Part shown: positions 10,761-20,344 of the stretch, piece after piece
How the letters are laid out: each line of letters opens with the position of its first letter
How positions within the stretch are numbered: position 1 is the first letter of the stretch
From: Oasisia sp. SBJ-2009
Lineage: Eukaryota > Annelida > Polychaeta > Sabellida > Siboglinidae
Reading direction: 5' to 3'
Length of the DNA stretch: 64,000 nucleotides
Assembly: GCA_964017155.1 (NCBI GenBank)
Contig: OZ024858.1
Coordinates: 21,592,157-21,656,156, forward strand
Made by a program: the position numbers and the translations under genes
The notes under the pieces: model-generated
The model's input: only the letters and a program-made list of their open reading frames with translations
The model's database searches: none
Told to the model about the DNA's origin: nothing

Positions 10761-10936
10761 ATCGTATACGACGCGTCGTCGTTGTTGTCGTCCCATACCG
10801 TGTCGTTACGTACCACGACACCCCCTGGGCAGTAGGGCACCCGCGACTGGTCGCACAGGTTAAAAACGAGTGCGACGACGACAACAATCCCAACTGCTAT
10901 TATTACTGCACCTACTACTGCTCGGACTGACTTCAT
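10751..10936 (-). CDS. small membrane-anchored protein of the Polinton
   Basis: A 61-residue frame beginning MKSVRAVVGAVIIAVGIVVV. After a few residues there is one long hydrophobic helix (about residues 6-28), then a hydrophilic tail with a pair of cysteines (NLCDQSRVPYCPGG). The last residues run into the CGACGT repeat, so the original C-terminus is probably lost. Its start overlaps the end of the preceding 384-residue frame. The size and single helix fit an accessory virion or host-membrane protein, but I do not recognise a family. Confidence 0.5.
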   Translation of the reverse strand: MKSVRAVVGAVIIAVGIVVVVALVFNLCDQSRVPYCPGGVVVRNDTVWDDNNDDASYTIWL

Positions 10937-12014
10937 GTCGATTTATAATACCGCACAGGAGTGTAGCTTTCTTTAATACGCATCCCATCGAGGTCGCCTG
11001 GTGTACGAAGGAGGTCGACGATATCGGCTCTCGAGATCGACGACGGGTGTCGGCGTTCGTTCTCGTCAGCATGTAGTCTCGCCGATCCGGGTTACCGATA
11101 AACTCCATGGGCGTGTTCAGGTGTGTGAGATGACGCGCAAAGGATTCCCAGCCTACCGGCGAGCTTGCCTTCCTTTTTCGCAGCACGTCGTTCACGAGGT
11201 CCACCATGTTGCTTCCTCGAATAGGGACACCGTTGTAAACGAACTCCCCCCCCCGCGTTCGTTCCACTGGGTCGTCGGGTCCGCCGTCAGTTTTTCCAAC
11301 AGCAGTCGAACTCTTTTTTTTCATAGGCTTAGGAGCACTTTCCACGATTTCACTTTCGAGTAGACTCGACACCGCAGGCGACGGATCGACTGTTGTCGGT
11401 GGCAGCACTGTCGGACCTTCTCCGGGTGGATTAACCATAGACACCCGTACCGGTTGCTGCCTCCGTTGCTCGTCTATGGTATTGTATCGATCTAACAGCT
11501 GATTGTACAGCAACACTTTTTTCCGTTCGTGTAAATCGGTACGATCGAGTATGGTCTTCATGTCAGCGTCCAGCTTAGTTAGGACATGTGTCATAGTCAT
11601 AGTCGGCTGATGCGCTAACAACGTTTCCACCAATCGCGGGTCTACCAACGCAAACGTTTTCGCATGCTCCATCTCCGCTCCCACAAACTGTCTCAGCAAT
11701 GGTAGAAGGATCGACCCTGCCAACGGGGCCTGCAAGGCCGACAGGAATCCACCAGTTTGCAGGATATTCCTCTTCTTCGCTGTAGTCGTTTGTTTCGATG
11801 ACAACAGGTGTAAATGTTTTCTGTACTTTCGGAGTATTTTTTTCTGACTCTTCGTCAATTTTACGTTCCCTTTCAGAGTGTTGTACGCGCACTCGCATAA
11901 ACTACAAATCAGGTCGGCGTCGGCGTTGGCGAGGACGGCGTTTCTCAACTTTGTGTTCTTGTTCCGGTTCAACATCTGCAGACACAATATGTTTCTCTTC
12001 ACGGGTTCCGACAT
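10860..12014 (-). CDS. Polinton structural-type protein of unknown function
   Basis: A 384-residue open frame. The N-terminal 110 residues are lysine-rich and conserved-looking (LRNAVLANADADLICSLCEC, then KGNVKLTKSQKKILRKYRKH), followed by a GGFLSALQAPLAGSILLPLL hydrophobic stretch. This resembles an ORF found in many invertebrate Polintons beside the capsid genes. The middle is helical (DADMKTILDRTDLHERKKVLLYN), then a proline/serine-rich low-complexity region, then EFVYNGVPIRGSNMVDLVND and a short conserved patch (WESFARHLTHLNTPMEF). The last 60 or so residues are basic and serine-rich and may be a frameshifted tail. It starts 36 bases after the ATPase stop. Role unknown; a core or scaffold function is only an inference from context. 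Confidence 0.65.
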   Translation of the reverse strand: MSEPVKRNILCLQMLNRNKNTKLRNAVLANADADLICSLCECAYNTLKGNVKLTKSQKKILRKYRKHLHLLSSKQTTTAKKRNILQTGGFLSALQAPLAGSILLPLLRQFVGAEMEHAKTFALVDPRLVETLLAHQPTMTMTHVLTKLDADMKTILDRTDLHERKKVLLYNQLLDRYNTIDEQRRQQPVRVSMVNPPGEGPTVLPPTTVDPSPAVSSLLESEIVESAPKPMKKKSSTAVGKTDGGPDDPVERTRGGEFVYNGVPIRGSNMVDLVNDVLRKRKASSPVGWESFARHLTHLNTPMEFIGNPDRRDYMLTRTNADTRRRSREPISSTSFVHQATSMGCVLKKATLLCGIINRHEVSPSSSRCSNNSSWDCCRRRTRF

Positions 12015-12050
12015 CTCGCTAGTGCGAACTAACGCTATCTACTTCATGTG

Positions 12051-12644
12051 TTATACTCTCGGCACGTACACGTACTGAATGATGTCGTCTGTGAATACTT
12101 TCGTGCGCAGGCGCGCATCATCGGGCGTTTCCTGCTTTAGGTCGATCAGTAGGTAGCCATAAGGTGTCGACGTCGCGTATTTGAAAGCGTCCTGCATATA
12201 CTTCACTCGACCCGGATACATCTACTTAGCCAGTTGACCTACTTGGCCGGCGTCTCGAGGACTCTTGAACAATACCATGTACTGAGCATTCAAGCTGATG
12301 GCGCGGTTTTCCTTCCCTTTCGGAAATAAGTTCTGTAGTAAATACACAACGGATGTGTTACAGTGGTGACTCTTTTTCGTAAACAAGATCGTTACTCGAC
12401 TGTCCGTTTCCGCCATGAGGTCGGTAGACCGTCTACGAACTCGACTTCAGGCATACTTTCTGCCATAGACGCGTATGTTTTTTGCCACTGACCGTAGCAC
12501 CAGACGATCCTCTCGGGCGGTAAGTCGATTATAGACGAGGCGAAACGCAAGAGTCGGGTGACAAATGTGGTTTAACCGCATCCCGTTGGACCGGCTACAA
12601 TACATGTAAAAGGATGCTTCAATTTTTATTAACGACGTGTCCAT
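12051..12644 (-). pseudogene. Polinton FtsK/HerA-type packaging ATPase, broken
   Basis: Recognised by the P-loop region (IVAGPTGCG at about 12578-12604), the WCYGQWQ segment, the sensor-like segment (LFTKKSHHCNTSVVYLLQNL, 12315-12375) and the C-terminal QYVYVP before TAA at 12051-12053. In Polintons this ATPase packages DNA into capsids. Lesions: a frameshift a few codons after the start at 12644; a TAA in place of the P-loop lysine codon; a deletion around 12417-12425 that removes the segment where Walker B belongs (the frame jumps from DGLP directly to DLMAETD); and an in-frame TAG at 12222-12224. The protein cannot be made. It heads the minus-strand gene block. Confidence 0.88.
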
Positions 12645-12660
12645 GTCGGCGAATACGTGA

Positions 12661-14879
12661 GCGAAGTGCGTAACCCACTTTTATCTATGCATTCATCAAG
12701 AATCTCAATCAGTAGCTTTCCGGTGATCTAGGGTAGCGCGATTTGACGGGAAATACCCGATCCAAGGATCGGTGGAATGTGACGTCATGGCTGGCAAACA
12801 ACATGGGGGGGGGTATATTACCTCCTATATTACTACTAGCATAGATATGCACTTTTATATATTTTTGAAATGACGTGTTGGAAAATCATCGCATAATAAT
12901 TATAATTGGCCATTATCAAGTTCATATTTTTGCAAGTAGTTACTGGCCTACCAATGTACAAAAAAATAACCTTAAAGTAAATGGTATATACTTAATTGTT
13001 TTTAGATAAATTAATGTTAACTGACCCTCGCTTCGCCACTTTCAGTGCACTGCTGCGACTCTGGCTGCGGCCGTTACACTTCGGCTGCGCGCTAGCTAAG
13101 TTTCACAGTGGCGAAAGCAGCAGTGAGACATCCTAGTAACGCTATTAAAGTTGCATTCTGACATAATTTCCCCTTTTTAGCGTATTTTAGAAAAGTCAAT
13201 GTACACCATGACCGATATTTGCTTATTAGTATACTTCCTACCACATGTCTCACTTTGTGGTTTTATACGTTATTTGATCAATTATAAGTTTGCAACAAAC
13301 AACGGCTCTGGAGTTTCCCAAAAGTCGATCTATTTTTACCATCGGAACCCTCCGGTCAACGTAAGTAAACGATGGGGCAAACTAAAAGGCGGTTCCACAT
13401 ATCCACGTTAGTCGCTAGAGGCGCCACTAGGCAACAATACCCTAGTTATTTAAATCATCCTCAATTAGCCATTGACCGTACAGGCGCGTAGCCAGCGATA
13501 GTTTGTATGTGGGCAACTGGACATGCCGTAAATATGGAGCGTATCGAGCGGTGGCATCTTTGTAAATGTGGTATGTCGTTTCCGTGCGGTCTGCCAATTG
13601 TGATCCGCCTTTTAGTGTGGCCCTAGTGTGGTTTCCTGACAGCGCTTTTCACTGGAATTCCCTTCTTCGAGGTCTAAACCAATCAGTGAATTTTAACTGG
13701 TGAGGCTCACCAGGACAATTTTTCGTCTTTTGCTCCTTTTTATCTTAAAATGTGAAAATAAGTTGATAGGTAGTTGAGGAAAACAATATATAGTGTATGG
13801 AGAGTGCTGGTTTACTGGAAATTTTTATTTTAAACATGGCGGAAGTCAGAATGCAACTTTAAGATCATTGGTGCAGTTGCTGCCGAGACTTCTTTTGCAT
13901 GGCTGTAACATGCTCTGTACAGGACATTGGTGCATATATTTTACATTCTTCAATTTGTGTCGCTTTGTAGTTCTGCTAGACAGGGGATAAAGCTATTTAC
14001 TTTCGCTATGTTGTTTTTCCATTTCTTAACTATGAGAAAGGCTACTTCTGCTTGGCCGTTGTATGTCCTGGAATGGTCTAATAGGTGGCCACTTTGTAAT
14101 CTGTTCTCGGTAAATTTATACTTTAGTTCTTGTATCTGTTCATATCTTAGTAGTGATTGCACGTTATATGTTGCTATTTTTGTTTAGCAGTTATGCCAAC
14201 AATGTTTCTGTTATATTGAGTGAAATTTAGTAAAATTCGGTAATAAACCCTAACCAAGTATGATGATGCCATAGAGTAGAGTATTTGCAACATACTGCCA
14301 GCAAGACTACCGAGGCACCTATATGAGAGAAAAGACCTGATGCTGCCCTTTGCAAAAAATGGGGTGTTCACTCACCAAGTCTCCCTGGATGGGATGGCTA
14401 TGGTTATGTTTTGACATGTTTCGGGTTGCCATATATATATATAATTTCGCAAAACACCCCGTTGTCGACGCCAAACAACTTGGATGAGTATGGAGTGCAG
14501 CCGTTGAGACAGTACTCCACGGTCGGCGCATTCGCATGTAAGATTATGATAGTACTCTAATAGAAATCTTATACCTGTTTCGGTCTTTTCAGTCTTGGTT
14601 ACTGTTTATCTAGAAGCCTAGCTTTAACCAAAATAAATAAGTCACAGTGGACTTTGTTCAAACACTTGTAAAATGCGCTGTTTCATAGTTGTCAACAATA
14701 TGACAAGTTTTATAGGTGACAGCAACTAATGTAAATATGTTGGCTGCTGCTATTAAATGAAAATGCGTGGTTTGTACTGGTAGAAATTAAAATTTATACG
14801 ACGTTGGACAGGAAAACAAGATCGATTTCAGAACCCATGCTAAGCAATTCTGAGCACATTGTAATTTAAAAAATAGAAT
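12661..14879. other. no gene recognised
   Basis: AT-rich sequence with short unsupported ORFs (13199-13411, 13793-13990, 13927-14187). Features seen: a G run at 12805-12815, a GC-rich stretch at 13020-13130 with alternating gccactttcagtgcactgc and gcagtgagac motifs, and a short (AT)n at 14433-14442. I see no domain, no convincing splice structure and no terminal repeats. Confidence 0.5.
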
Positions 14880-15260
14880 ACATGGTTCAGTCTACTAAAC
14901 AATGTAGTTAATCTGCTATATTTCTTTGGTATTTCTCATATCGGTAGGACCCTTAGATCATCTGTTTCCAAACAACTTTTTATTGTTATAGCTAACCTCG
15001 ATATAGGCAAACATGCTTTGTCAGTAGTTGCATCAACAATCTGTAATCAACTCCCTATTACAATTAAATCTGAAAATATACCCATCTTTTGTATAATATC
15101 TCAAAATATATTTCATTACAAAAAAAACCTAAACATAAATTATTTGGAATTGCTTTTCCACCATAAATTTATGGCGATTCCATATGCAAATAATGGTGCC
15201 TGTCCCTGTTTATCATTACACAAAATAAAAGTGGGATTACATAGATAATAACCATAAAAA
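14880..15260 (+). mobile_element. LINE ORF2 C-terminal fragment (CR1/L2 type)
   Basis: Plus-strand reading in two frames gives RTLRSSVSKQLF (about 14945-14980), then GKHALSVVASTICNQLPITI (about 15007-15065) and a lysine/asparagine-rich tail with FHYKKNLNINYLE. This is the pattern at the very C-terminus of CR1/L2 reverse transcriptase ORFs. The same segment, about 75 percent alike by eye, occurs at 34.9 kb. It is short, broken and 5'-truncated. Confidence 0.6.
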
Positions 15261-15600
15261 TGTATCTTATTTGTTGAAATATATTCAGAATTGTTAACTT
15301 ATTGCTAAAATGCAGATTTTTTTTACTTACGAATGGGTTTAAAAACAGACATTATGAAATCATAAAATTGATTGGCCGTGACAGCTTGGCTTACATGTAT
15401 AATGTGTCTCAGATGTCATAATTTTGAACAACATGGATGGAATGAGTATAACGTTTTGAAACCAATCGCTTTTTGCATGATATTTTAATAGTGCTTCACT
15501 TGCCAGAGTTTTTATTCCGCAGTTGCCAAAACATATTGTTATTAAGGTGTAACTTATATTGTTGTTGTTTAATGAATTATGTACTGTTGCAACAGTGTTG
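15261..15600. other. no gene recognised
   Basis: AT-rich spacer between a LINE remnant and the CT tract. Nothing else is seen. Confidence 0.4.
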
Positions 15601-15682
15601 ACGTGTCTGTCTTTCTCTGTCTGTCTGTCTGTCTGTCTGTGTCTGTTTCTCTCTCGCTCTCTATCTCTCTATCTCTCTATCT

Positions 15683-15728
<46 letters not shown>

Positions 15729-15965
15729 GTCTGTCTTTGTCTCTCTCGCTCTGTCTGTCTGTCTATCTCTGTCTGTCTGTCTTTCGCTCTCTCTGTCTCT
15801 CTGTCTGTCTCTCTATCTCTCTCTGTGTCTGTCTTTCTCTCGCTCTCTGTTTCTATGTCTCTATGTCTCTATCTCTCTGTGTCTCTCTCTGTCTCTCACG
15901 CTCTGTCGCTCCGTCTGTCTGTTTGTCTCTCTGTCTCTCTGTTTGTGCGTCTGTGTGTTTGTGTG

Positions 15966-16000
<35 letters not shown>

Positions 16001-16781
16001 GTGTGTCTGCCTGTCTGTCTGTTTCTTTGTGTCTCTGTGTTTTCGTCCTTGTGTCACTCTGTCACTCTATGTGTCTCTCTATCTGTGTCTCTCTATCTGT
16101 GTCTGCCTGTTTCTCTACGTGTCTGTCTGTCCGTTTCACTGTCCCTCTCCTTGACCTTCCGTCTCTTCTCTCTGTCTGTCTGTCTGTGTATCTCGTTCTC
16201 TCCCTCTCTCCCTCTCTCCCTCTCTGTCTCTATGTCTCTCTCTCTCTCTCTCTCTGTCTGTCTTTCTCTTGCTCTCTGTCTCTCTTTCTCTCTCTCTCTC
16301 TCTGTCTGTCTGTTTGTCTCTCTATCTCTGTATCTGTGTGTCTGTATGCCTCTGTCTGTCTGTCTATCTGTCTCTTTCTGTCTCTGTATCTTTTTGTGAC
16401 TCTCTGTCTTTCTGTCTGTCTGTCTGGGTCTCTTTCTCTCTCTCTCTCTCTTTCTGTCTCTGTGTTTCTTTGTCTTTGTCCTTGTGTCACTTTGTCACTG
16501 ACTCTCTATCTGTGCCTGCCTGTTTCTCTACGTGTCTGTCTGTCCGTCTCACTGTCCCTCTCCTTGACCTTCCGTCTCTTCTCTCTCCCTGTCTGTCTGT
16601 CTCTCGCTTTCTGTCTGTCTTTCTCTCGCCCTCTGTCTCTCTCGCTCTGTCTGTCTGTCTGTCTCTCTATCTGGGTGTCTGTCTGTCTGTCTGTCTATCT
16701 GTCTCTTTCTGTCTCTGTATCTTTTTGTGACTCTGTCTTTCTGTCTGTCCTTCTGTCTGCCTCTCTGTCTGTCTCTCTCGG

Positions 16782-16825
<44 letters not shown>

Positions 16826-17536
16826 TCTCTGTCTGTCTCTCTCTCTGTGTCTCACTTTGTCTCTCTCGCTCTGTCTGTCTGTCTGTCTTTTCTCTCGCTC
16901 TCTGTCTCTCTACGTGTGTGTCTTTCTCTCGCTCACTGTCTCTGTCTCTCTCCCTTTTTGTAACTCTGTCTCTCTCCCTCTCTCTCTCTCTGTCTTTCTC
17001 TCGCTCTCTGTCTGTCTTTCTCTCTCTCTTTCTCTCTCTCTTGCTCTCTCTCTCTCTCTTTCTCTCTCTCAGTGTCTGTCTGCCTCTCTTCTCTCTCTGT
17101 CTGTCTCTCTCGATCGGTCTGTCTGTCTGTTTGTCACTCTGTCTCTGTGTCCATGTGTCTGTGCGTGTGTCTGTCTGTCTCTGTCTGTCTGTATGTCAAT
17201 CTCTTTCTGTCTCTGTGTCTTTATGTCACTTTGTAACTGTCTCTCTGTCTGTGTCTGCCTGTCTCTCTGTCCGTCTCACTGTCCATCTTCCTATCCATTT
17301 CCTTCTCCGTCCGTCTGTCTGTCACTCTCTCTCTCCTTCGACACCCGCTCTCTCTCTGTCTCATTCTACACCCGTTCTTTCTCTCCCTCACTCTCTCTCC
17401 CTCCTCTATCTCATTCCATCCCTCCCTCTCCCTCCCTCATCCTCTCCCTTTCCCTGTCCCTTTCAGTGTATGTTTCTATGTTCCTTTCCATCATTGTGTC
17501 CCTCCCTCCCTCTCACAACCCCTTCTGCCCTCAGTG
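15601..17536. repeat. CT/GTCT/GT-rich microsatellite tract, about 1.9 kb
   Basis: Almost pure pyrimidine on the plus strand, made of tct, gtct and tgtg runs. Long open frames across it (660 codons in one frame) are only Ser/Leu/Cys/Val repetition and are not genes. Inside the tract a more complex block of about 90 bases, with tctctacgtgtctgtctgtc followed by cactgtccctctccttgacc, occurs at 16090-16180 and again at 16503-16593, 413 bases apart, with a weaker third copy near 17265. The tract therefore also grew by larger segmental duplications. Confidence 0.95.
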
Positions 17537-17965
17537 AATAAAAGTGATGTCACACTGTCAGGGAAGCTGTTAACTGTGGCTGCTTCCAGCCAGTGCAGTG
17601 ACAGTGTGACATGGTGTGACACGGTATGCTGTACTAAGTTGACTGATGAATCTCGTGTTTGTAGAATGTGTGAGTAATGGATGACAACCCCCACGGCACC
17701 ATTCACGGTGCCCCACGAGAACTCGTTTCCCTCGAACAAGAGAAACAAACAAGGTAGATAAGAATTGTCACATCTGCAGCTGGTCATTTTCTTGACAGGA
17801 CTGACACCAACAATGTGACCCTCATGAAGACACTACTTGATGCATTTCTACATTGATCCTATTTTAAAGTGGCCATTGCATTCAAATACTTTTTGTATTA
17901 TTCAATCAAGCAATGTCACGGTATTTCACATACACGTACGTCTGCACACACACTCCATACATATA
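17537..17965. other. no gene recognised
   Basis: Spacer between the CT and CA tracts. Includes gtgacagtgtgacatggtgtgacac, a short imperfect tandem near 17598-17622. No coding signal. Confidence 0.4.
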
Positions 17966-18022
17966 CCACACCACAAACACAGAAACACACAGAAACACAC
18001 AGAAACACACAGAAACACACAG

Positions 18023-18100
<78 letters not shown>
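17966..18100. repeat. (CACAGAAA)n and (CA)n microsatellite
   Basis: Several copies of acacagaaac (17975-18030) pass into an uninterrupted (CA)n run to about 18100. Threonine/histidine frames through it are artefacts. Confidence 0.95.
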
Positions 18101-18538
18101 TCACTGTGAAGAGAAATGTATGTTTCTGTCTATGCATGTGGTATGGTAATGCAATGTTTAAGATGCACTCAGGCAAGCCCGATAAAGATCTCACATACTG
18201 TAATGGAGTCATCAAACCAAATTTCACATACACAGATGTAATTATTAACCAAACATGAAGCATTGCTATAGATACTGATTTGATACATGTAATATCAAAT
18301 CTGTGTAACCATTGTAAGAAAAACTTGATAATTTCATTACAAATATTTCATGTTTGCAGAATCATTGATTTTATAGTCAGAGAAACCGTTTGTAAAGTAA
18401 TTCATGACATACTTTGTTGTATCCTGACCAAACACTCACACAGTCAAATGGTCAAGGTTTGTAAGTAAACTGATGAGATATTTTGTTGTTGTCCACATGT
18501 CTCCACCTCAGCCAGTCTTTGTGTTTCCTCTTTCTGCG

Positions 18539-18874
18539 TTAGTACTGCACTACTGGACTAATGCCAGCATTTTTCAGCTTGGAAACATCGAACCATTTCA
18601 ACAGCCTAATTGGTGTTACTGTTCTTTTAAGCTTCAGTTTGATGTGTGCGACAACAAGGTGGTGATTGCTGCCAACATCCACTCCACTTCTAAAACGTAC
18701 ATCTTGTAAGGGTTGTCGCCACGTGCTACTGATGAGAAGGTGGTCAGTTTGTTTCTTGTCTCTTTGGTTAGGTGAGATCCAAATAAGTTTGTGTATTTCT
18801 TTATGTGCAAGTAGGATGACAAAGTTGTTTATATAAGTCGAATACGGCATAATGTAAATTACATTGTAAAACAC
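18539..18874 (-). mobile_element. LINE endonuclease-domain fragment
   Basis: Minus-strand frame of 111 codons with HKLIWISPNQRDKKQTDHLL, RQPLQDVRFRSGVDV and SNHHLVVAHIKLKLK, then KWFDVSKLKNAG. This is the end of the APE-type endonuclease of a non-LTR retrotransposon; the pattern corresponds to the conserved IDH and SDH catalytic motifs, here changed to TDH and SNH. The substitution of the catalytic Asp in SDH by Asn, and the isolation from any RT domain, show a dead fragment. Flanks give no further element sequence that I can recognise. Confidence 0.7.
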
Positions 18875-19496
18875 GAGGACAACGTAAACATCTAGGTAAA
18901 TAGAAGGATAAAATAAAATGACACTTCTAATTAAGCCTGATAAGCAATGTGTTATTCGGAAGGAAGGAACGGGAGGCGCCTGCGCTCTTCGAACAATTAG
19001 TTGGGGTTTCCCGGGTTCCCCTCGTCTAAAATTAGCCGAACGTAAAACGTCGGGACAATCGCACGATATGGCGTTGCCGTAGGCCGTCGTTTACCGCGAA
19101 CAGATCCAATATGGAGTGTTTCTGGTACAATTATACTATAATTAATTGTTTATTAACCGTGTTTGTGCACAATTAATATGCATATCTAATATATTATACA
19201 GGTATAAGTAAATGCTGTGAATCTCTCACTGACTGAAGTATCCTTTTAACATTTACCAGTTGTGGAAATTCCTCAGTGGGAGTGGAACGCACATCCAAGC
19301 CGTCCACCCTATATGTACATCAGCAGGGTAGAAATGAAATTGTTAATGCTCCCTTATCTTGTTACATTATGAAAACGAGAAATATAAAAGTAGCTATAAC
19401 GGGACTAGTTCAACTATCAAATTTAATTAGTAGCTACAGCGGGAATAAAAAGTAGCTATAACGGGAAGTAGCTATAACGGGAAGACACCGATTGTC
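18875..19496. other. no gene recognised
   Basis: AT-rich sequence. One small tandem is visible: agtagctataacgggaa recurs at about 19390, 19449 and 19466. Confidence 0.4.
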
Positions 19497-20340
19497 ATTC
19501 AAGATTCAAAATACTTTATTGTCCATTTAAAACATCACATTAAAAACGAAAATTGTTCGTCAGTTACACATTAAAATGACAGTAATAAGATTGGTGAGCC
19601 ATAATATATACGGTTAATACACATTAAAATTGTAATAATACTAATCAGTACTACAATTGGTAATATTAATATATTAAGTATATAAATAAGTACTTTACAT
19701 AATTAATAAATAAAGCAAGTAATATTCCTTGAAAGGTTCTTTGATATCACACAATGTGATAACATTAATAATAAAATATACAGTACATTAAAATTTAGCA
19801 TTCAAAATTAAAATGGCAGAGGGTGTAAACGATATCTTGTATAGGTTCTTTTTAGCTAGTGGAACTTTTAGACGTCTCCCTGACGGAAGTTTCTGAAAAG
19901 CATCATTCAGAGGATGAGTAGGATCGTACACTATTTGGTTTTCTTTCCTTTTCAGTGCAGTATTGCAGGTGTTTCTGTTCGTTACCAATCAACTTGCTAG
20001 GTGTGTTGACAACACAGGCAAGCTTTATTCTATTCGTGGCACTGACATTGCCATACCACGTGATTATGTTTAAAAGATAAAACGCTCTCTAATAAACACC
20101 TGTAAACAAATTGGAGAATGTGCTGGCTAACAGTAACATGGTCCATTTTCAGCTTTCTAAGTAGGAACAGTCGTTGTTGCGCTCGCTGGTAAACATAATC
20201 AATATCATCACAGAATGACAAGCTTTCATCAAGTAATGTATCTAGGTACTTGAAGCTCTTCACTATTTCTACTTCTTGATTATATATGCATATCGGTTTT
20301 GGTGGTTGAATAGTCCTTTCACCTACAGACATTAACTCTT
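19497..20340 (-). mobile_element. LINE 3' end, 5'-truncated
   Basis: Minus-strand C-terminal RT region: VEIVKSFKYLDTLLDESLSF and RAQQRLFLLRKLKMDHVTVS (20332-20100), a break, then DPTHPLNDAFQKLPSGRRLK and VPLAKKNLYKISFTPSAIL (19940-19800). A 3' UTR follows, ending near 19497 with AATAAA on the minus strand (tttatt at about 19517-19522) and a tail with cttgaatc/ttgaat. SGRRLKVPLAKKNLYK plus FKYLDTLLD is typical of an invertebrate LINE clade related to CR1/Jockey. Frameshift and truncation make it inactive. Confidence 0.75.
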
Positions 20341-20344
20341 TAGT

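Larger units (their letters stand above)
6791..12650 (-). mobile_element. Polinton/Maverick (adintovirus-like) element, degraded and incomplete
   Basis: A run of minus-strand genes with the composition of a Polinton: packaging ATPase, structural-type protein, small membrane protein, DDE integrase with chromodomain, second small membrane protein, minor capsid-like protein, pX-like basic protein, and the N-terminal part of the double-jelly-roll major capsid protein. GC content and CpG density are clearly higher than in the AT-rich flanks. Protein-primed DNA polymerase B and the adenain-type protease are not visible, and I see no long terminal inverted repeats, so both ends are missing. The right end stops at the ATPase start, the left end inside the capsid gene. 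The ATPase, integrase and capsid genes carry frameshifts, stops or deletions, while the minor capsid-like and pX-like frames are still open. This is a decayed, non-mobile copy. Confidence 0.9.

Noticed and set aside
10234..10893. Several 60-68 codon ORFs with CFDVQTTSM repeats
   Set aside because: Translation of the CGACGT higher-order repeat.
7677..12644. Adenovirus-like infectious virus genome
   Set aside because: No polymerase or protease, no terminal repeats, broken ATPase, integrase and capsid genes; it is an integrated, decayed Polinton.
15559..17541. A 660-codon plus-strand ORF and its companions
   Set aside because: It is a translation of the CT/GTCT microsatellite (Ser, Leu, Cys, Val repeats), with no domain.
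17837..18263. His/Thr- and Cys/Val-rich ORFs
   Set aside because: Translation of the (CA)n tract.
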